DNA of 46,826 nt from an uncultured Clostridia bacterium (GTDB lineage: Bacteria > Bacillota > Clostridia > UBA1381 > CAJOGA01), in assembly GCA_905233855.1 (NCBI GenBank), contig CAJOGA010000001.1:1-46826 (forward strand). The letters run 5' to 3'. The translations under genes were made by a program, and so were the position numbers. Positions 1-7,905 of this stretch are shown piece by piece. The notes under the pieces were generated by a model. The model was not told the origin of the DNA, searched no databases, and saw only the letters and a list, made by a program, of their open reading frames with translations. Position 1 is the first letter of the stretch; the number at the start of each line of letters is the position of its first letter.

Positions 1-73
1 TACCTTTAATTTGAGTTCATTTTAACTGATGAGCTCTCCTGAAAAGCCTTTATAATGGGTTTTTTGCTTTATG

Positions 74-106
74 CGGTCTGTGCATTTTGTCACAGCCCCG
101 TTTTTT
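74..106 (+). terminator. Probable intrinsic terminator of a plus-strand gene left of the window
   Basis: A short hairpin (CTGTG pairing with CACAG, flanked by GG and CC) is followed by a run of six T on the plus strand. It points to a plus-strand gene ending before the window and converging on aroA. The stem is short, so the call is tentative. Confidence 0.4.
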
Positions 107-116
107 ATGCCTAAGT

Positions 117-1394
117 TTAATTATTATATGACAGCTTGTCAAATATATCAAAAAATCCCGGGAATGACACATCAATGCATGAAGTATCGTCTATGGTACA
201 TTCTGAATTGCTCATTTGTGCAAGAACAGCGGCGGACATTGCAATTCTGTGGTCTCCGTACGATACAAAATCACAGCCGTTGATTTGCAAATTCTGATTT
301 CCTTCTATTATCATGCCGTCGTCGGTAGCTGTAATGTCCACACCGCCGCGTTTCAGTTCAGTAACGACAGTGTTTATGCGGTCAGACTCCTTCACTTTCA
401 GCTCTTTTGCATCTCTTATAACAGTGCGTCCTTTTGCGAAAGCGGCGGCAACGGCAATAATCGGAATTTCGTCAATCAGAGACGGGATTATATCGCCGCC
501 TATAGTGGTCGAGAGCAGTTTTGATGTCTGAACGTTTATGTCCGCAACGGGTTCGTTGTTTGTCGTATGACAATTATTCAGAGCAATGTTTGCGTTCATA
601 TCTTTAAGAACAGACAGCAGTCCTGTGCGGGTAGGGTTAACGCCTACATTTTTTATTGTGATGTTTGAATTTGGCATTATCAAAGCGGCAACAATCAAAA
701 ATGCGGCGGATGATATATCACCCGGCACGGCAATATCCAACGGGGACAGCACGTCTGTTTTGTGCAGAGTAACACAGTTGTCGCTTACGATTATATTTGC
801 ACCCATAGACGCCAGCATACGTTCGGTATGATCTCTGGACTTTGCAGGCTCGTGTATAACAGTTGTGCCGTTTGCATACAATCCTGCAAGGATAAGTGCG
901 GATTTAACCTGGGCACTGGCAACCGGCATGGCATAGTCTATGCCTGTTAATGTTCCGCCTCTAACCGTCATCGGGCAGTATTCCGATGAGAAGGACGCAC
1001 CCATAAGTGTTAAAGGTGTTGCTATACGGTTCATCGGACGTTTGCGTATAGATGCGTCGCCGTCGATGTTACACTCAAACGGCTGACCTGCCAATATGCC
1101 TGACATTAAGCGTGTTGTTGTGCCGGAGTTGGCGGTGTACAGTGTGGAGGTTGGTTTTGTGAAGCCGTGCATACCTTTGCCGTGTACTTTAATAATTTCG
1201 GGCGACATTTCTATGTCTACCCCTAATTTTTTAAAACAGTCTATGGTTGCCAGGCAGTCCGCGCCGTTTAAAAAGCCTGTTATGGAAGTTGTGCCGTTTG
1301 CCATTGCACCCAGCATAACACCGCGGTGCGATATGGATTTATCACCGGGCACGGAAGTTGTTCCGTTTATGGACGAATATTTTTTTATTATCAT
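117..1394 (-). CDS. aroA: 3-phosphoshikimate 1-carboxyvinyltransferase (EPSP synthase)
   Basis: Transfers the enolpyruvyl group of phosphoenolpyruvate to shikimate-3-phosphate in the shikimate pathway to chorismate; cytoplasmic. The protein opens with the family signature VPGDKSISHR and carries NSGTTTRLMSG (PEP-binding region), RPMNR, and near the C-terminus KVKESDRI and YGDHRIAMS, all characteristic of AroA. At 425 residues it is the usual length. I start it at the ATG in MIIKKYSS, because a GGGAG ribosome binding site lies 9-10 bases upstream; the ORF-track start 16 codons earlier has none. It stands alone, divergent from the spoVB-like gene. No other aro gene is visible. Identity is clear. 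Confidence 0.95.
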   Translation of the reverse strand: MIIKKYSSINGTTSVPGDKSISHRGVMLGAMANGTTSITGFLNGADCLATIDCFKKLGVDIEMSPEIIKVHGKGMHGFTKPTSTLYTANSGTTTRLMSGILAGQPFECNIDGDASIRKRPMNRIATPLTLMGASFSSEYCPMTVRGGTLTGIDYAMPVASAQVKSALILAGLYANGTTVIHEPAKSRDHTERMLASMGANIIVSDNCVTLHKTDVLSPLDIAVPGDISSAAFLIVAALIMPNSNITIKNVGVNPTRTGLLSVLKDMNANIALNNCHTTNNEPVADINVQTSKLLSTTIGGDIIPSLIDEIPIIAVAAAFAKGRTVIRDAKELKVKESDRINTVVTELKRGGVDITATDDGMIIEGNQNLQINGCDFVSYGDHRIAMSAAVLAQMSNSECTIDDTSCIDVSFPGFFDIFDKLSYNN

Positions 1395-1562
1395 AACAAT
1401 TAACTCCCGAAAATATATATTGATATGAGTATTGTACCACATTATTCCGGATATGAAAAGTTTTTACATTAAAAACAATAAAAAACTTTTATTTTTGAAG
1501 AATTTGTAGTACAATAAAAAGCAAAGTATTAAGGAAGGGAGTTTGCCTTAAATCAGGTAAGC

Positions 1563-3221
1563 ATGGATAATATGGGCAATACAATGAAAAAACAAAATTT
1601 TATGCAGGGTGCCGCAATCCTTATAATAGGAAATTTTTTGGTTAAGCTTATAGGCGGAGCCTTGAAAATACCGCTCACCTTTATTTTAAAAGAGGAGGGT
1701 ATGGCTGTTTTCAACACAGCATATCAGGTGTACGCAATGTTATTTGCAATATCTACGGCAGGCATACCTGTTGCGGTGTCAAAAATAGTGGCTGAAAGCA
1801 TGGCGATAGGTCAGGTGAAGGATACAAAACGTATATTCACCGTTGCTTTGGCAATACTTTCGGGCATAGGTCTTGTCGGAATGTTGGTGTTGTTTTTCGG
1901 TGCAAGACAGATAGCGTCTCTGATGGGAGACACAAAAATCGTGTATTGTGTTATGGCAGTTTCGCCTGCGATATTCTTTATTACAATAGTGGCGTCGTAC
2001 AGGGGCTTTTTTCAGGGCATGCAGAACATGATACCTACAGCGGTGTCGCAAATTATAGAGGCGTTGGGTAAGCTTGTTATAGGCGTTATACTTGCATATG
2101 CCCTTATATCGATATCTACCTTTGAAATAGCCGCTACAGGTGCAATACTGGGTGTTACATCGGGTACGGCTATAAGTGCGGTTGTGCTTACTCTGATGTA
2201 TTTTAAAAGTAAAAGTCAAATATATTCGGGTTACGAAAATGTTCCATACAGCAAAAGCAAGCGTGAAATTGCAAAAACAATACTTACCATTGCAATTCCT
2301 ATAACGATAGGTGCATCGGTAACGAGCGTAACTGCGGTTGTGGACACGGCAATGATAAGGGCCAACCTGCAGAGGATAGTTTTTTCACCCGAAACCGCAC
2401 AGGCTCTTTATAACACCTATTCCGGCTTTTCAAATAATTTTGACGATATAACAACCACATTAAAAATAACGGAATCCGGTGCAAGATGGCTCTACGGAGC
2501 ATATTCCGGTTATGCCATGACACTGTTTAACATAGCGCCAAGTATAGTGGTGTCGATAGGAATGAGCCTTGTGCCGGCAATTGTCAGTGCGTATGCGGTC
2601 AACAACCTTGACGGAGCAAGGGAGTCTACTCAAACAGCGCTCAGAATAACTCTTATTATTGCGTTGCCTTGCGTTGCCGGATTGGAAATGCTGTCTGCTC
2701 CGGTGCTTAAGCTGATATTTAACAATTCGGCATCATCAATTTTGTTAAGACTCTTAAGCCCGGCAATTATATGGATGACGGTTGTTACGGTTACAACGTC
2801 AATTCTTCAGGCTACAGGCAGAGTAATGGTACCGTTCTGGAACATGGTTATAGGTGCTGTGATAAAAATTGTTGTGAATTGGTTTGCGGTGTCTAATCCG
2901 TATTTGTATATACACGGTGCACCGATAGGCACAAATTTGTGCTATCTGTTTGTGGCAGCTTCAAATTTGTATTTTCTCAAAAAGACGATTGACATTAAAT
3001 ACGATGTTGTGTCGATACTGCTGAAGCCGCTGTTGTGTGCGGCAGCGATGGGGGCGGTTGTTTGGCTTATGTATAATCCTCTGGAGAGCATTCTTCACAG
3101 CGGAAGATTTGCAACTGTTGCGGACATTTTGATTGGCGGATTGGTGTATCTTGTAATGCTTGTGTTGACCGGAAGTATAACAAAGCAGGATGTGAATATG
3201 ATAATCAAAAGGAAAAAGTAG
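1563..3221 (+). CDS. SpoVB/YabM-like polysaccharide (lipid-linked) flippase of the MOP superfamily
   Basis: A 552-residue integral membrane protein with about 14 hydrophobic segments spread along its length, typical of the MATE/MOP exporter superfamily (SpoVB, MurJ, Wzx). Family members move lipid-linked sugar precursors, such as lipid II for cortex or wall synthesis, across the membrane; which substrate this one moves cannot be read from sequence. It heads the run mazG-hup-rqcP-yabP-yabQ, the same order as Bacillus yabM-yabN-yabO-yabP-yabQ, which supports a YabM/SpoVB-type role in sporulation. The ATG at 1563 has only a weak AGGT site close by; ATGs 3 and 7 codons later are possible starts. 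The gap to mazG is 14 bases, so the two are co-transcribed. Confidence 0.85.
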   Translation: MDNMGNTMKKQNFMQGAAILIIGNFLVKLIGGALKIPLTFILKEEGMAVFNTAYQVYAMLFAISTAGIPVAVSKIVAESMAIGQVKDTKRIFTVALAILSGIGLVGMLVLFFGARQIASLMGDTKIVYCVMAVSPAIFFITIVASYRGFFQGMQNMIPTAVSQIIEALGKLVIGVILAYALISISTFEIAATGAILGVTSGTAISAVVLTLMYFKSKSQIYSGYENVPYSKSKREIAKTILTIAIPITIGASVTSVTAVVDTAMIRANLQRIVFSPETAQALYNTYSGFSNNFDDITTTLKITESGARWLYGAYSGYAMTLFNIAPSIVVSIGMSLVPAIVSAYAVNNLDGARESTQTALRITLIIALPCVAGLEMLSAPVLKLIFNNSASSILLRLLSPAIIWMTVVTVTTSILQATGRVMVPFWNMVIGAVIKIVVNWFAVSNPYLYIHGAPIGTNLCYLFVAASNLYFLKKTIDIKYDVVSILLKPLLCAAAMGAVVWLMYNPLESILHSGRFATVADILIGGLVYLVMLVLTGSITKQDVNMIIKRKK

Positions 3222-3235
3222 GGGGGACGGGATTT

Positions 3236-3925
3236 ATGAAACAGTACACATTGGACGATATATTTGACATAATGAAGGTTTTACGCGGAGAAAACGGATG
3301 CCCGTGGGACAGGGTGCAAACGCATGAGAGTATAAGAAAAAATCTGATAGAGGAGGCATACGAGGCGGCAGATGCCATGGATAAAGACGATAAGGCCTTT
3401 GCAAATGAGTTGGGCGACGTTTTACTGCAGGTTATTTTTCATGCCTGTATAGCAAGCGACCGCGGTGCGTTCACATTTGACGACATTTTGAACGAATTGG
3501 GAAATAAGCTTGTGTCGCGTCATTCGCATATATTCGGAAACGATACCGCCGTCGATGCCGAACAGGCACTTGCCAGATGGGAAGAGAACAAACGTAAGGA
3601 AAAAGGATTGGAATCGCCGGCTCAGATGTTTGACGACATACCAAAACATATGCCTGCACTGATGAGAGCAGAGAAGGTGCAAAAGAAGATGGCGTCGGTC
3701 GGATTTTTGCAAAATGACGCAGAAGAATATATGAACATTATAAAGAGTAACGTGGGAAAACTTGAAAATGCTGTGAATGAAAATCAACCGGTTGAGGAAA
3801 ATATAGGTGAAATATTGTTCATGCTTGCGGGTTTTGCAAGGAAAATGGGCGTAAATGCCGAGGAATTATTGAGCAAAACCACGTCAAAATATGTGGAAAA
3901 ATATAAAAATTCTGAAAAACATTAA
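3236..3925 (+). CDS. mazG: Nucleoside triphosphate pyrophosphohydrolase MazG
   Basis: Hydrolyses (d)NTPs to the monophosphate and pyrophosphate and is thought to clean the nucleotide pool. The N-terminal part holds the MazG signature GCPWDRVQTHESIRKNLIEE, followed by the metal-binding EEAYE motif and GDVLLQVIFHA. A second, weaker MazG-like half follows (GEILFMLAGFARK), as in full-length two-domain MazG proteins. The protein has 229 residues. Bacillus YabN carries an extra N-terminal tetrapyrrole-methylase-like domain that is absent here. It lies 14 bases after the spoVB-like gene and upstream of hup, which has its own promoter. Confidence 0.93.
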   Translation: MKQYTLDDIFDIMKVLRGENGCPWDRVQTHESIRKNLIEEAYEAADAMDKDDKAFANELGDVLLQVIFHACIASDRGAFTFDDILNELGNKLVSRHSHIFGNDTAVDAEQALARWEENKRKEKGLESPAQMFDDIPKHMPALMRAEKVQKKMASVGFLQNDAEEYMNIIKSNVGKLENAVNENQPVEENIGEILFMLAGFARKMGVNAEELLSKTTSKYVEKYKNSEKH

Positions 3926-3974
3926 AAAACATAAAAAAAAACATGTATTTTTTGCATTTTTTATAAAAAAAGTC

Positions 3975-4003
3975 TTGAAAAAGTAAATTTTATATTATAT
4001 AAT
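3975..4003 (+). promoter_or_regulatory. Sigma-A-type promoter for hup
   Basis: TTGAAA at 3975-3980 and TATAAT at 3998-4003 are separated by exactly 17 bases, about 40 bases before the hup ATG. This gives hup its own strong promoter inside the spoVB-yabQ run, which fits an abundant nucleoid protein. Confidence 0.75.
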
Positions 4004-4044
4004 TACAAAAGCAATAGAAATTAATTTTTAAGGGGGATATAATA

Positions 4045-4317
4045 ATGAACAAATCAGAATTGACAGTTAAGATCGCAGAAAAAGCAGGTCTTACAAAAAA
4101 AGACAGCGAGAAGGCATTAAATGCATTCTTGGAAACTGTTACAGAAACTCTTAAAGCAAAAGATAAAATCCAACTTGTTGGTTTTGGTACTTTTGAAGCT
4201 AAGAAAAGAGCTGCAAGAAAAGGCAAGAATCCTGCTACCGGTGCTGAAATCAAAATTCCTGCAACAACTGTTCCTACATTTAAAGCAGGTAAAGCTCTTA
4301 AAGATGCAATAAAATAA
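4045..4317 (+). CDS. hup: DNA-binding protein HU
   Basis: A 90-residue histone-like protein that bends and compacts DNA as a dimer. It shows the HU layout: MNKSELTVKIAEKAGLTKKD at the N-terminus, the GFGTFE turn, and the beta-arm region RKGKNPATGAEIKIPA with the conserved proline that intercalates into DNA. AAGGGGGAT lies just upstream of the ATG. Codon choice is visibly skewed towards a few codons compared with its neighbours, as expected for a highly expressed gene. It has its own promoter and is followed by an intrinsic terminator before rqcP. Hup between mazG and the S4-domain gene is a common clostridial arrangement. Confidence 0.97.
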   Translation: MNKSELTVKIAEKAGLTKKDSEKALNAFLETVTETLKAKDKIQLVGFGTFEAKKRAARKGKNPATGAEIKIPATTVPTFKAGKALKDAIK

Positions 4318-4335
4318 TTTTTTATGCATGAACGT

Positions 4336-4366
4336 AAAGCCGGGATAGTGTCCCGGCTTTTGTTTG
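4336..4366 (+). terminator. Intrinsic terminator/attenuator after hup
   Basis: AAAGCCGGGA pairs with TCCCGGCTTT around a 5-base loop and is followed by a T-rich tract. It separates high-level hup transcription from the downstream rqcP-yabP-yabQ genes, probably with some read-through. Confidence 0.8.
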
Positions 4367-4388
4367 TGTTTTTCAAACGGAGGAAATT

Positions 4389-4631
4389 ATGCGGTTAGAT
4401 AAATATTTAAAGGTGTCAAGGCTCATAAAACGCCGAACGGTTGCAAATGAAGCGTGCGACCAGGGCAGAATAACCGTTAACGATAAGGTGGCAAAGGCGT
4501 CGTATGAGGTTAAAGAGGGCGACATTATAGCCATCAAAATGGGTGATAAGGTTATTAAGGCGGAAGTTATAAATGTAGCTCAAACAGTCGCAAAACAGGA
4601 CGCTTCCGGTCTTTATAAAATAATTCAGTAA
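4389..4631 (+). CDS. rqcP: S4-domain RNA-binding protein RqcP (YabO/Hsp15 family)
   Basis: An 80-residue protein consisting almost entirely of an S4 RNA-binding domain: MRLDKYLKVSRLIKRR, then NEACDQGRITVND and the basic KASYEVKEGD. In Bacillus the homologue YabO (RqcP) binds obstructed 50S subunits and helps RqcH add alanine tails during ribosome quality control; here that role is inferred from family and position. GGAGG lies close before the ATG. It precedes yabP and yabQ as in Bacillus. Confidence 0.88.
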   Translation: MRLDKYLKVSRLIKRRTVANEACDQGRITVNDKVAKASYEVKEGDIIAIKMGDKVIKAEVINVAQTVAKQDASGLYKIIQ

Positions 4632-4705
4632 TAGGACAAAGCCTCTTATGCATAGATATAATATAGTTATAAAGCTATATTTTATCTTTTGAAAGGGGTT
4701 TTTTT

Positions 4706-4993
4706 ATGCCTGTAATTGAAGAAAAGAAAACACAACCTGTTCACAATGTCGCAATGGAAAACAGGGAGCGGATAACGCTTACCGGGATTGAAGAGGTTGA
4801 AAGCTTTGACGAAAGCCAAATAATGCTGTACACACAAATGGGTATGCTTACTATACGCGGCGAAGATTTGCATATTAATAAATTGAATGTGGATACCGGC
4901 GATGTTGTTATAGACGGACTTATCACAAGTTGTGTATATTCCGACGCACATAACGGTCATGACGGCGGATTCTGGAAAAGAATTTTCAGATAA
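4706..4993 (+). CDS. yabP: Sporulation protein YabP
   Basis: A 95-residue protein with the YabP/YqfC-type beta-rich fold: RERITLTGIEEVESFDE, then LYTQMGMLTIRGEDLHINKL and a C-terminal VVIDGLI strand. In Bacillus YabP is a mother-cell sporulation protein needed, with YabQ, for proper spore formation; its molecular activity is unknown. A strong ribosome binding site (GAAAGGGG) precedes the ATG. The AT-rich 74 bases upstream contain ATATAG...CTATAT and a CATAGATA stretch that might be a mother-cell sigma element, but I cannot identify a promoter confidently. Confidence 0.9.
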   Translation: MPVIEEKKTQPVHNVAMENRERITLTGIEEVESFDESQIMLYTQMGMLTIRGEDLHINKLNVDTGDVVIDGLITSCVYSDAHNGHDGGFWKRIFR

Positions 4994-5023
4994 TTTAAAA
5001 ATTCCGGAAAGGGAAATGATAAC

Positions 5024-5389
5024 ATGGCGGTTTCTGTTACTTTGCAGTGTTATGTTTTTTTGGTGATGTGCGTTATAGGTGTAGTTATTGGAGCGGCGTT
5101 TGACGTTTTGCGTGTTGTGCAGATGCACATTAAAACCAACACCGTTATAATTGCGTTGACAGATGCACTGTTTTGGATTGCTGTAACTTTTGTGGTGCTG
5201 TACACCGTGTTTTGGGTTAACAGCGGAGAAATACGCTGGTTTGAATTTTTGGCGTTGGCACTCGGCGGTATAATATATTTTAACACTGTGAGCAGATTGT
5301 TTATTAAGATAATAAGAAGCGTGTCGGATTTTATTATTAAAGCCGCAAAAAAGACAGTTATGTTTTTTGTAAAATTTAAAAGGACTTAA
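5024..5389 (+). CDS. yabQ: Spore cortex biosynthesis protein YabQ
   Basis: A 121-residue membrane protein with three hydrophobic segments at about residues 9-30, 45-65 and 72-92, followed by a basic tail (KAAKKTVMFFVKFKRT). YabQ localises to the outer forespore membrane in Bacillus and is required for cortex formation. The motif GAAFDVLRVV in the first segment is typical of the family. It lies 30 bases after yabP. In Bacillus divIC and yabR follow; here the run stops at a bidirectional terminator and the next gene is on the other strand. Confidence 0.88.
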   Translation: MAVSVTLQCYVFLVMCVIGVVIGAAFDVLRVVQMHIKTNTVIIALTDALFWIAVTFVVLYTVFWVNSGEIRWFEFLALALGGIIYFNTVSRLFIKIIRSVSDFIIKAAKKTVMFFVKFKRT

Positions 5390-5442
5390 AAAGGGACTGT
5401 AGCAATTTGATTAAAGAATCATTTTGCTACAGCCCCCTTTTT
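5389..5442. terminator. Bidirectional intrinsic terminator between yabQ and the deaminase gene
   Basis: AAAAAGGGACTGTAGCAA pairs with TTGCTACAGCCCCCTTTTT with one mismatched position, giving A-rich and T-rich flanks in both directions. It serves the converging yabQ and deaminase genes and reaches into the deaminase stop codon. Confidence 0.85.
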
Positions 5443-5929
5443 AATATCCGAATTGACCGGAAAGGGAATCGTCGTCCTTTATCCATTCGTCAACATTTAC
5501 TATCCGGTAATCGTCAGAAGTGTCCCGTATAACAACCTTTGATATTCCTGAATTAATGATTAATCTTTTGCACATGGAGCAGCTGTTTGTGCCGCTTACC
5601 AACTCCGATGTTTTGGCGTCCATACACACAAGGTATAAAGTGGCACCGATGGTATCACGCCGTGCCGCACTGATGATTGCGTTTGCCTCGGAATGTACGC
5701 TTCGACACAGCTCATAGCGTTCACCACGAGGTATATTAAGTTTTTCACGCATGCAAAACTCCAAATCGGAGCAATTCCGTCTGCCGCGTGGTGCACCTGT
5801 GTATCCCGTTGATATTATCTCGTCGTTTTTAACTATGATAGCACCGAAATTGCGACGAAGACACGTGCCGCGTTCCGCAACAGTTTGTGCAATATCAAGA
5901 TAATAGTTGTATTTATCACGTCGATCCAT
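5441..5929 (-). CDS. Cytidine/deoxycytidylate deaminase family protein (ComEB-like dCMP deaminase)
   Basis: A 162-residue zinc-dependent deaminase. The zinc ligand and catalytic pair is HSEANAI (His plus the proton-shuttling Glu), and the two cysteine ligands are in NSCSMCKR. The usual PCxxC proline is replaced by Ser. The N-terminal segment CLRRNFGAIIVKNDEIISTGYTGAPRG is typical of dCMP deaminases, which make dUMP for dTTP synthesis. The insert CMREKLNIPRGERYELCRS matches the long clostridial form rather than tRNA adenosine deaminase. The ribosome binding site GGGGTGAT lies within a predicted hairpin. It follows the ATPase gene by 67 bases on the same strand. Confidence 0.85.
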   Translation of the reverse strand: MDRRDKYNYYLDIAQTVAERGTCLRRNFGAIIVKNDEIISTGYTGAPRGRRNCSDLEFCMREKLNIPRGERYELCRSVHSEANAIISAARRDTIGATLYLVCMDAKTSELVSGTNSCSMCKRLIINSGISKVVIRDTSDDYRIVNVDEWIKDDDSLSGQFGY

Positions 5930-5935
5930 TCATAT

Positions 5936-5980
5936 CACCCCATAAGTTACTTTTACATACAGAGTAACATATTTTGGGTG
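5936..5980 (-). promoter_or_regulatory. Hairpin over the deaminase ribosome binding site
   Basis: In the minus-strand RNA CACCC pairs with GGGTG, ATA with TAT and GTTAC with GTAAC, around a 13-base loop. The 3' arm contains the GGGGTG ribosome binding site of the deaminase gene. This could modulate translation initiation, or the inverted repeat could be a protein operator. No regulator is identified. Confidence 0.4.
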
Positions 5981-5996
5981 AATATTCAACAGTTTT

Positions 5997-7055
5997 TTAT
6001 ATGATGGAATTTATAAGATTTTTGCTGTATTCATTCAATGAATCAAAATTCATGGCGGACACATAGCTTTCTTCCAATTTATCGTGCAATGATTTTGCTT
6101 TTTTAACACATTCCGATGCATAGCTTATCATTTTTGAAAAAAACTCTTCGTCATCGGCTATGTCTGACGGAGTATAATTTGCAATCAAAGCGATGTCATA
6201 AACGTCGGCATTTGAGTCCGGCACAGTGTGGAATCTGTTTGACGAAGTAATAAATGTTTTAAGTGCGGGAATATATATGTGTTCAATTTTGTCAGACGGC
6301 GACATCGGACAATAGAAAATGTATCCGTCTATGTTTTGCTTACGCATGATATTTGCAACGGTGTTAAACAGTAAAGACACGTCTGCGTGTATATCGTTTT
6401 TGATAACATAAATTTTGTCTGCAACGTCGGCAAAGGTTTGAATGTAGTTGATAAGACCCAAAGGTGTTATGCCGCTCAGGAAAAAATCCTTTGCGTTTCC
6501 GCTTCCGAAAGCGGCTGAAAGGTCGATTTCGTTTATAATGGATGACAATGCGGCGTTTATCGCATGGATATTAATATCGGCATTTATGTGCCGACAGCAT
6601 TTAACGCAAATACTGTTTGCCGCCGACAGATATGTATATGCATCTTTAAAACAGGTTGAAATGCTGTTTTGCAGCTTTATTATACTGTCTTTATCTTTTG
6701 CCAGCTTGTTTGTATCAAAGAAGTCGCCGAAGTTTAATATTTCGTCAAACGCACCGGGAACTATCGGATCGCACACATGCGGCGACGTGCCGTCTATAAC
6801 CGATATACCCAATTCACGAACCGTAACGCCGTCCAATGAATCGGGATCGGACGAACAGTGCAAAAGCTCAACATCATAGCCCTTTTCTTTTGCACGAGTG
6901 CCTAATTTTTTCATAAAGGTTGATTTGCCTGTGCCGGGGCCGCCTTTTACAATGTACATACGGTTGTTTTCCGCTGGGGTTAGAATGTTATGATAGTAAG
7001 AAAAGAAACCGCCCGGAGTGTTTGCACCCGGAAAATACTCTAAAACAGTAGACAT
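5997..7055 (-). CDS. P-loop ATPase of unknown function (PRK06851-like)
   Basis: A 352-residue soluble protein with a clear Walker A motif GGPGTGKST at about residues 38-46 after a conserved N-terminal segment (FPGANTPGGFFSYY). The stretch LLHCSSDPDSLDGVTV after the P-loop resembles a family of uncharacterised Firmicutes NTPases that I recall as PRK06851; no function is established for them. No membrane segment or signal peptide is seen. A strong GGAGGT site precedes the ATG. It sits between sigF and the deaminase gene on the same strand. A perfect inverted repeat lies upstream of it. Confidence 0.7.
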   Translation of the reverse strand: MSTVLEYFPGANTPGGFFSYYHNILTPAENNRMYIVKGGPGTGKSTFMKKLGTRAKEKGYDVELLHCSSDPDSLDGVTVRELGISVIDGTSPHVCDPIVPGAFDEILNFGDFFDTNKLAKDKDSIIKLQNSISTCFKDAYTYLSAANSICVKCCRHINADINIHAINAALSSIINEIDLSAAFGSGNAKDFFLSGITPLGLINYIQTFADVADKIYVIKNDIHADVSLLFNTVANIMRKQNIDGYIFYCPMSPSDKIEHIYIPALKTFITSSNRFHTVPDSNADVYDIALIANYTPSDIADDEEFFSKMISYASECVKKAKSLHDKLEESYVSAMNFDSLNEYSKNLINSII

Positions 7056-7081
7056 AGTATACCTCCAAATATGAAAAATAG

Positions 7082-7100
7082 CAGATAAAATATTTATCTG
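7082..7100. repeat. Perfect 8-bp inverted repeat between sigF and the ATPase gene
   Basis: CAGATAAA and TTTATCTG are separated by ATA. Read on the minus strand it could be a weak terminator for sigF (the tail is only moderately T-rich) or an operator for the ATPase gene, whose ATG starts about 30 bases further on. Confidence 0.5.
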
Positions 7101-7141
7101 TCTGAATATATTTTTGAAAATTGAATTTTATTACAACTTTT

Positions 7142-7873
7142 TTATTTTAATGCTTGTTCACGCAGATTAAGCAGTATCTTTTTTTCCAAACGCGACACCT
7201 GAACCTGAGATATGCCAAAAGCCGATGCAACATCACTTTGAGTTTTGCCCTCCAGATAACGCATATGCACTAAGGCATAGCTGCGTTTGTCCAGCGTTGA
7301 CATAAGCTGTTTTAAAAGCATGGAATTTATTATCTTTTCTTCGCTTTCCTCATCGGCGACAGTGTCCATAAGGGTAAGCGGTCTGCCGGAGCTGTCCGAT
7401 GCGGTGTGATCGTCGAGAGATTGAGGCGGCTGTATTGCCTCCAAAGCAGGAATGAGCGTTTCGGTATCCACGCCAACAGCAGCCGCTATTTCGCTGATTG
7501 TCGGCTCACGACCTAACTCCTGCCTGAGCTTTAATGACTGAACACCGGCTTTCATGCCGAGCTCTTTTGTGCTCCGGCTTATTTTTATTATGGAGTCATC
7601 ACGTAAAAAACGCTTGATTTCGCCGGTTATAAGCGGTACGGCATAGGTTGAAAATTTTACTCCGAATTGCAGGTTGAAATTTTTAACGGCTTTTATCAAC
7701 CCTATAACGCCTATCTGAAAAAGGTCCTCCTGTTCGTGTCCTCTGCCTGTAAAATGTTTGACAATGCTGTGCACAAGAGCGGTGTTTTGCTCTATCAGCA
7801 TATCGAATGCACTGCTGTCGCCGTTTTGATACATAGTCAATAATTCTTCATTGCTGTATTGCAGATTTATCAT
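7142..7873 (-). CDS. sigF: RNA polymerase sporulation sigma factor SigF
   Basis: The first forespore-specific sigma factor, kept inactive by SpoIIAB until SpoIIAA releases it. The 243 residues show region 2 (EQEDLFQIGVIGLIKAVKNF and FSTYAVPLITGEIKRFLRDD), region 3 (ELGREPTISEIAAAVGV) and region 4 with a helix-turn-helix (KTQSDVASAFGISQVQVSRLEKK). SigG is closely related, but the position directly behind spoIIAA and spoIIAB identifies this as SigF. It follows spoIIAB by 32 bases with a GGAGC-type site. No spoVA genes follow, unlike in Bacillus. Confidence 0.95.
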   Translation of the reverse strand: MINLQYSNEELLTMYQNGDSSAFDMLIEQNTALVHSIVKHFTGRGHEQEDLFQIGVIGLIKAVKNFNLQFGVKFSTYAVPLITGEIKRFLRDDSIIKISRSTKELGMKAGVQSLKLRQELGREPTISEIAAAVGVDTETLIPALEAIQPPQSLDDHTASDSSGRPLTLMDTVADEESEEKIINSMLLKQLMSTLDKRSYALVHMRYLEGKTQSDVASAFGISQVQVSRLEKKILLNLREQALK

Positions 7874-7905
7874 GCCTTTTCAGCTCCTTTCACTCTGCAA
7901 TACAT

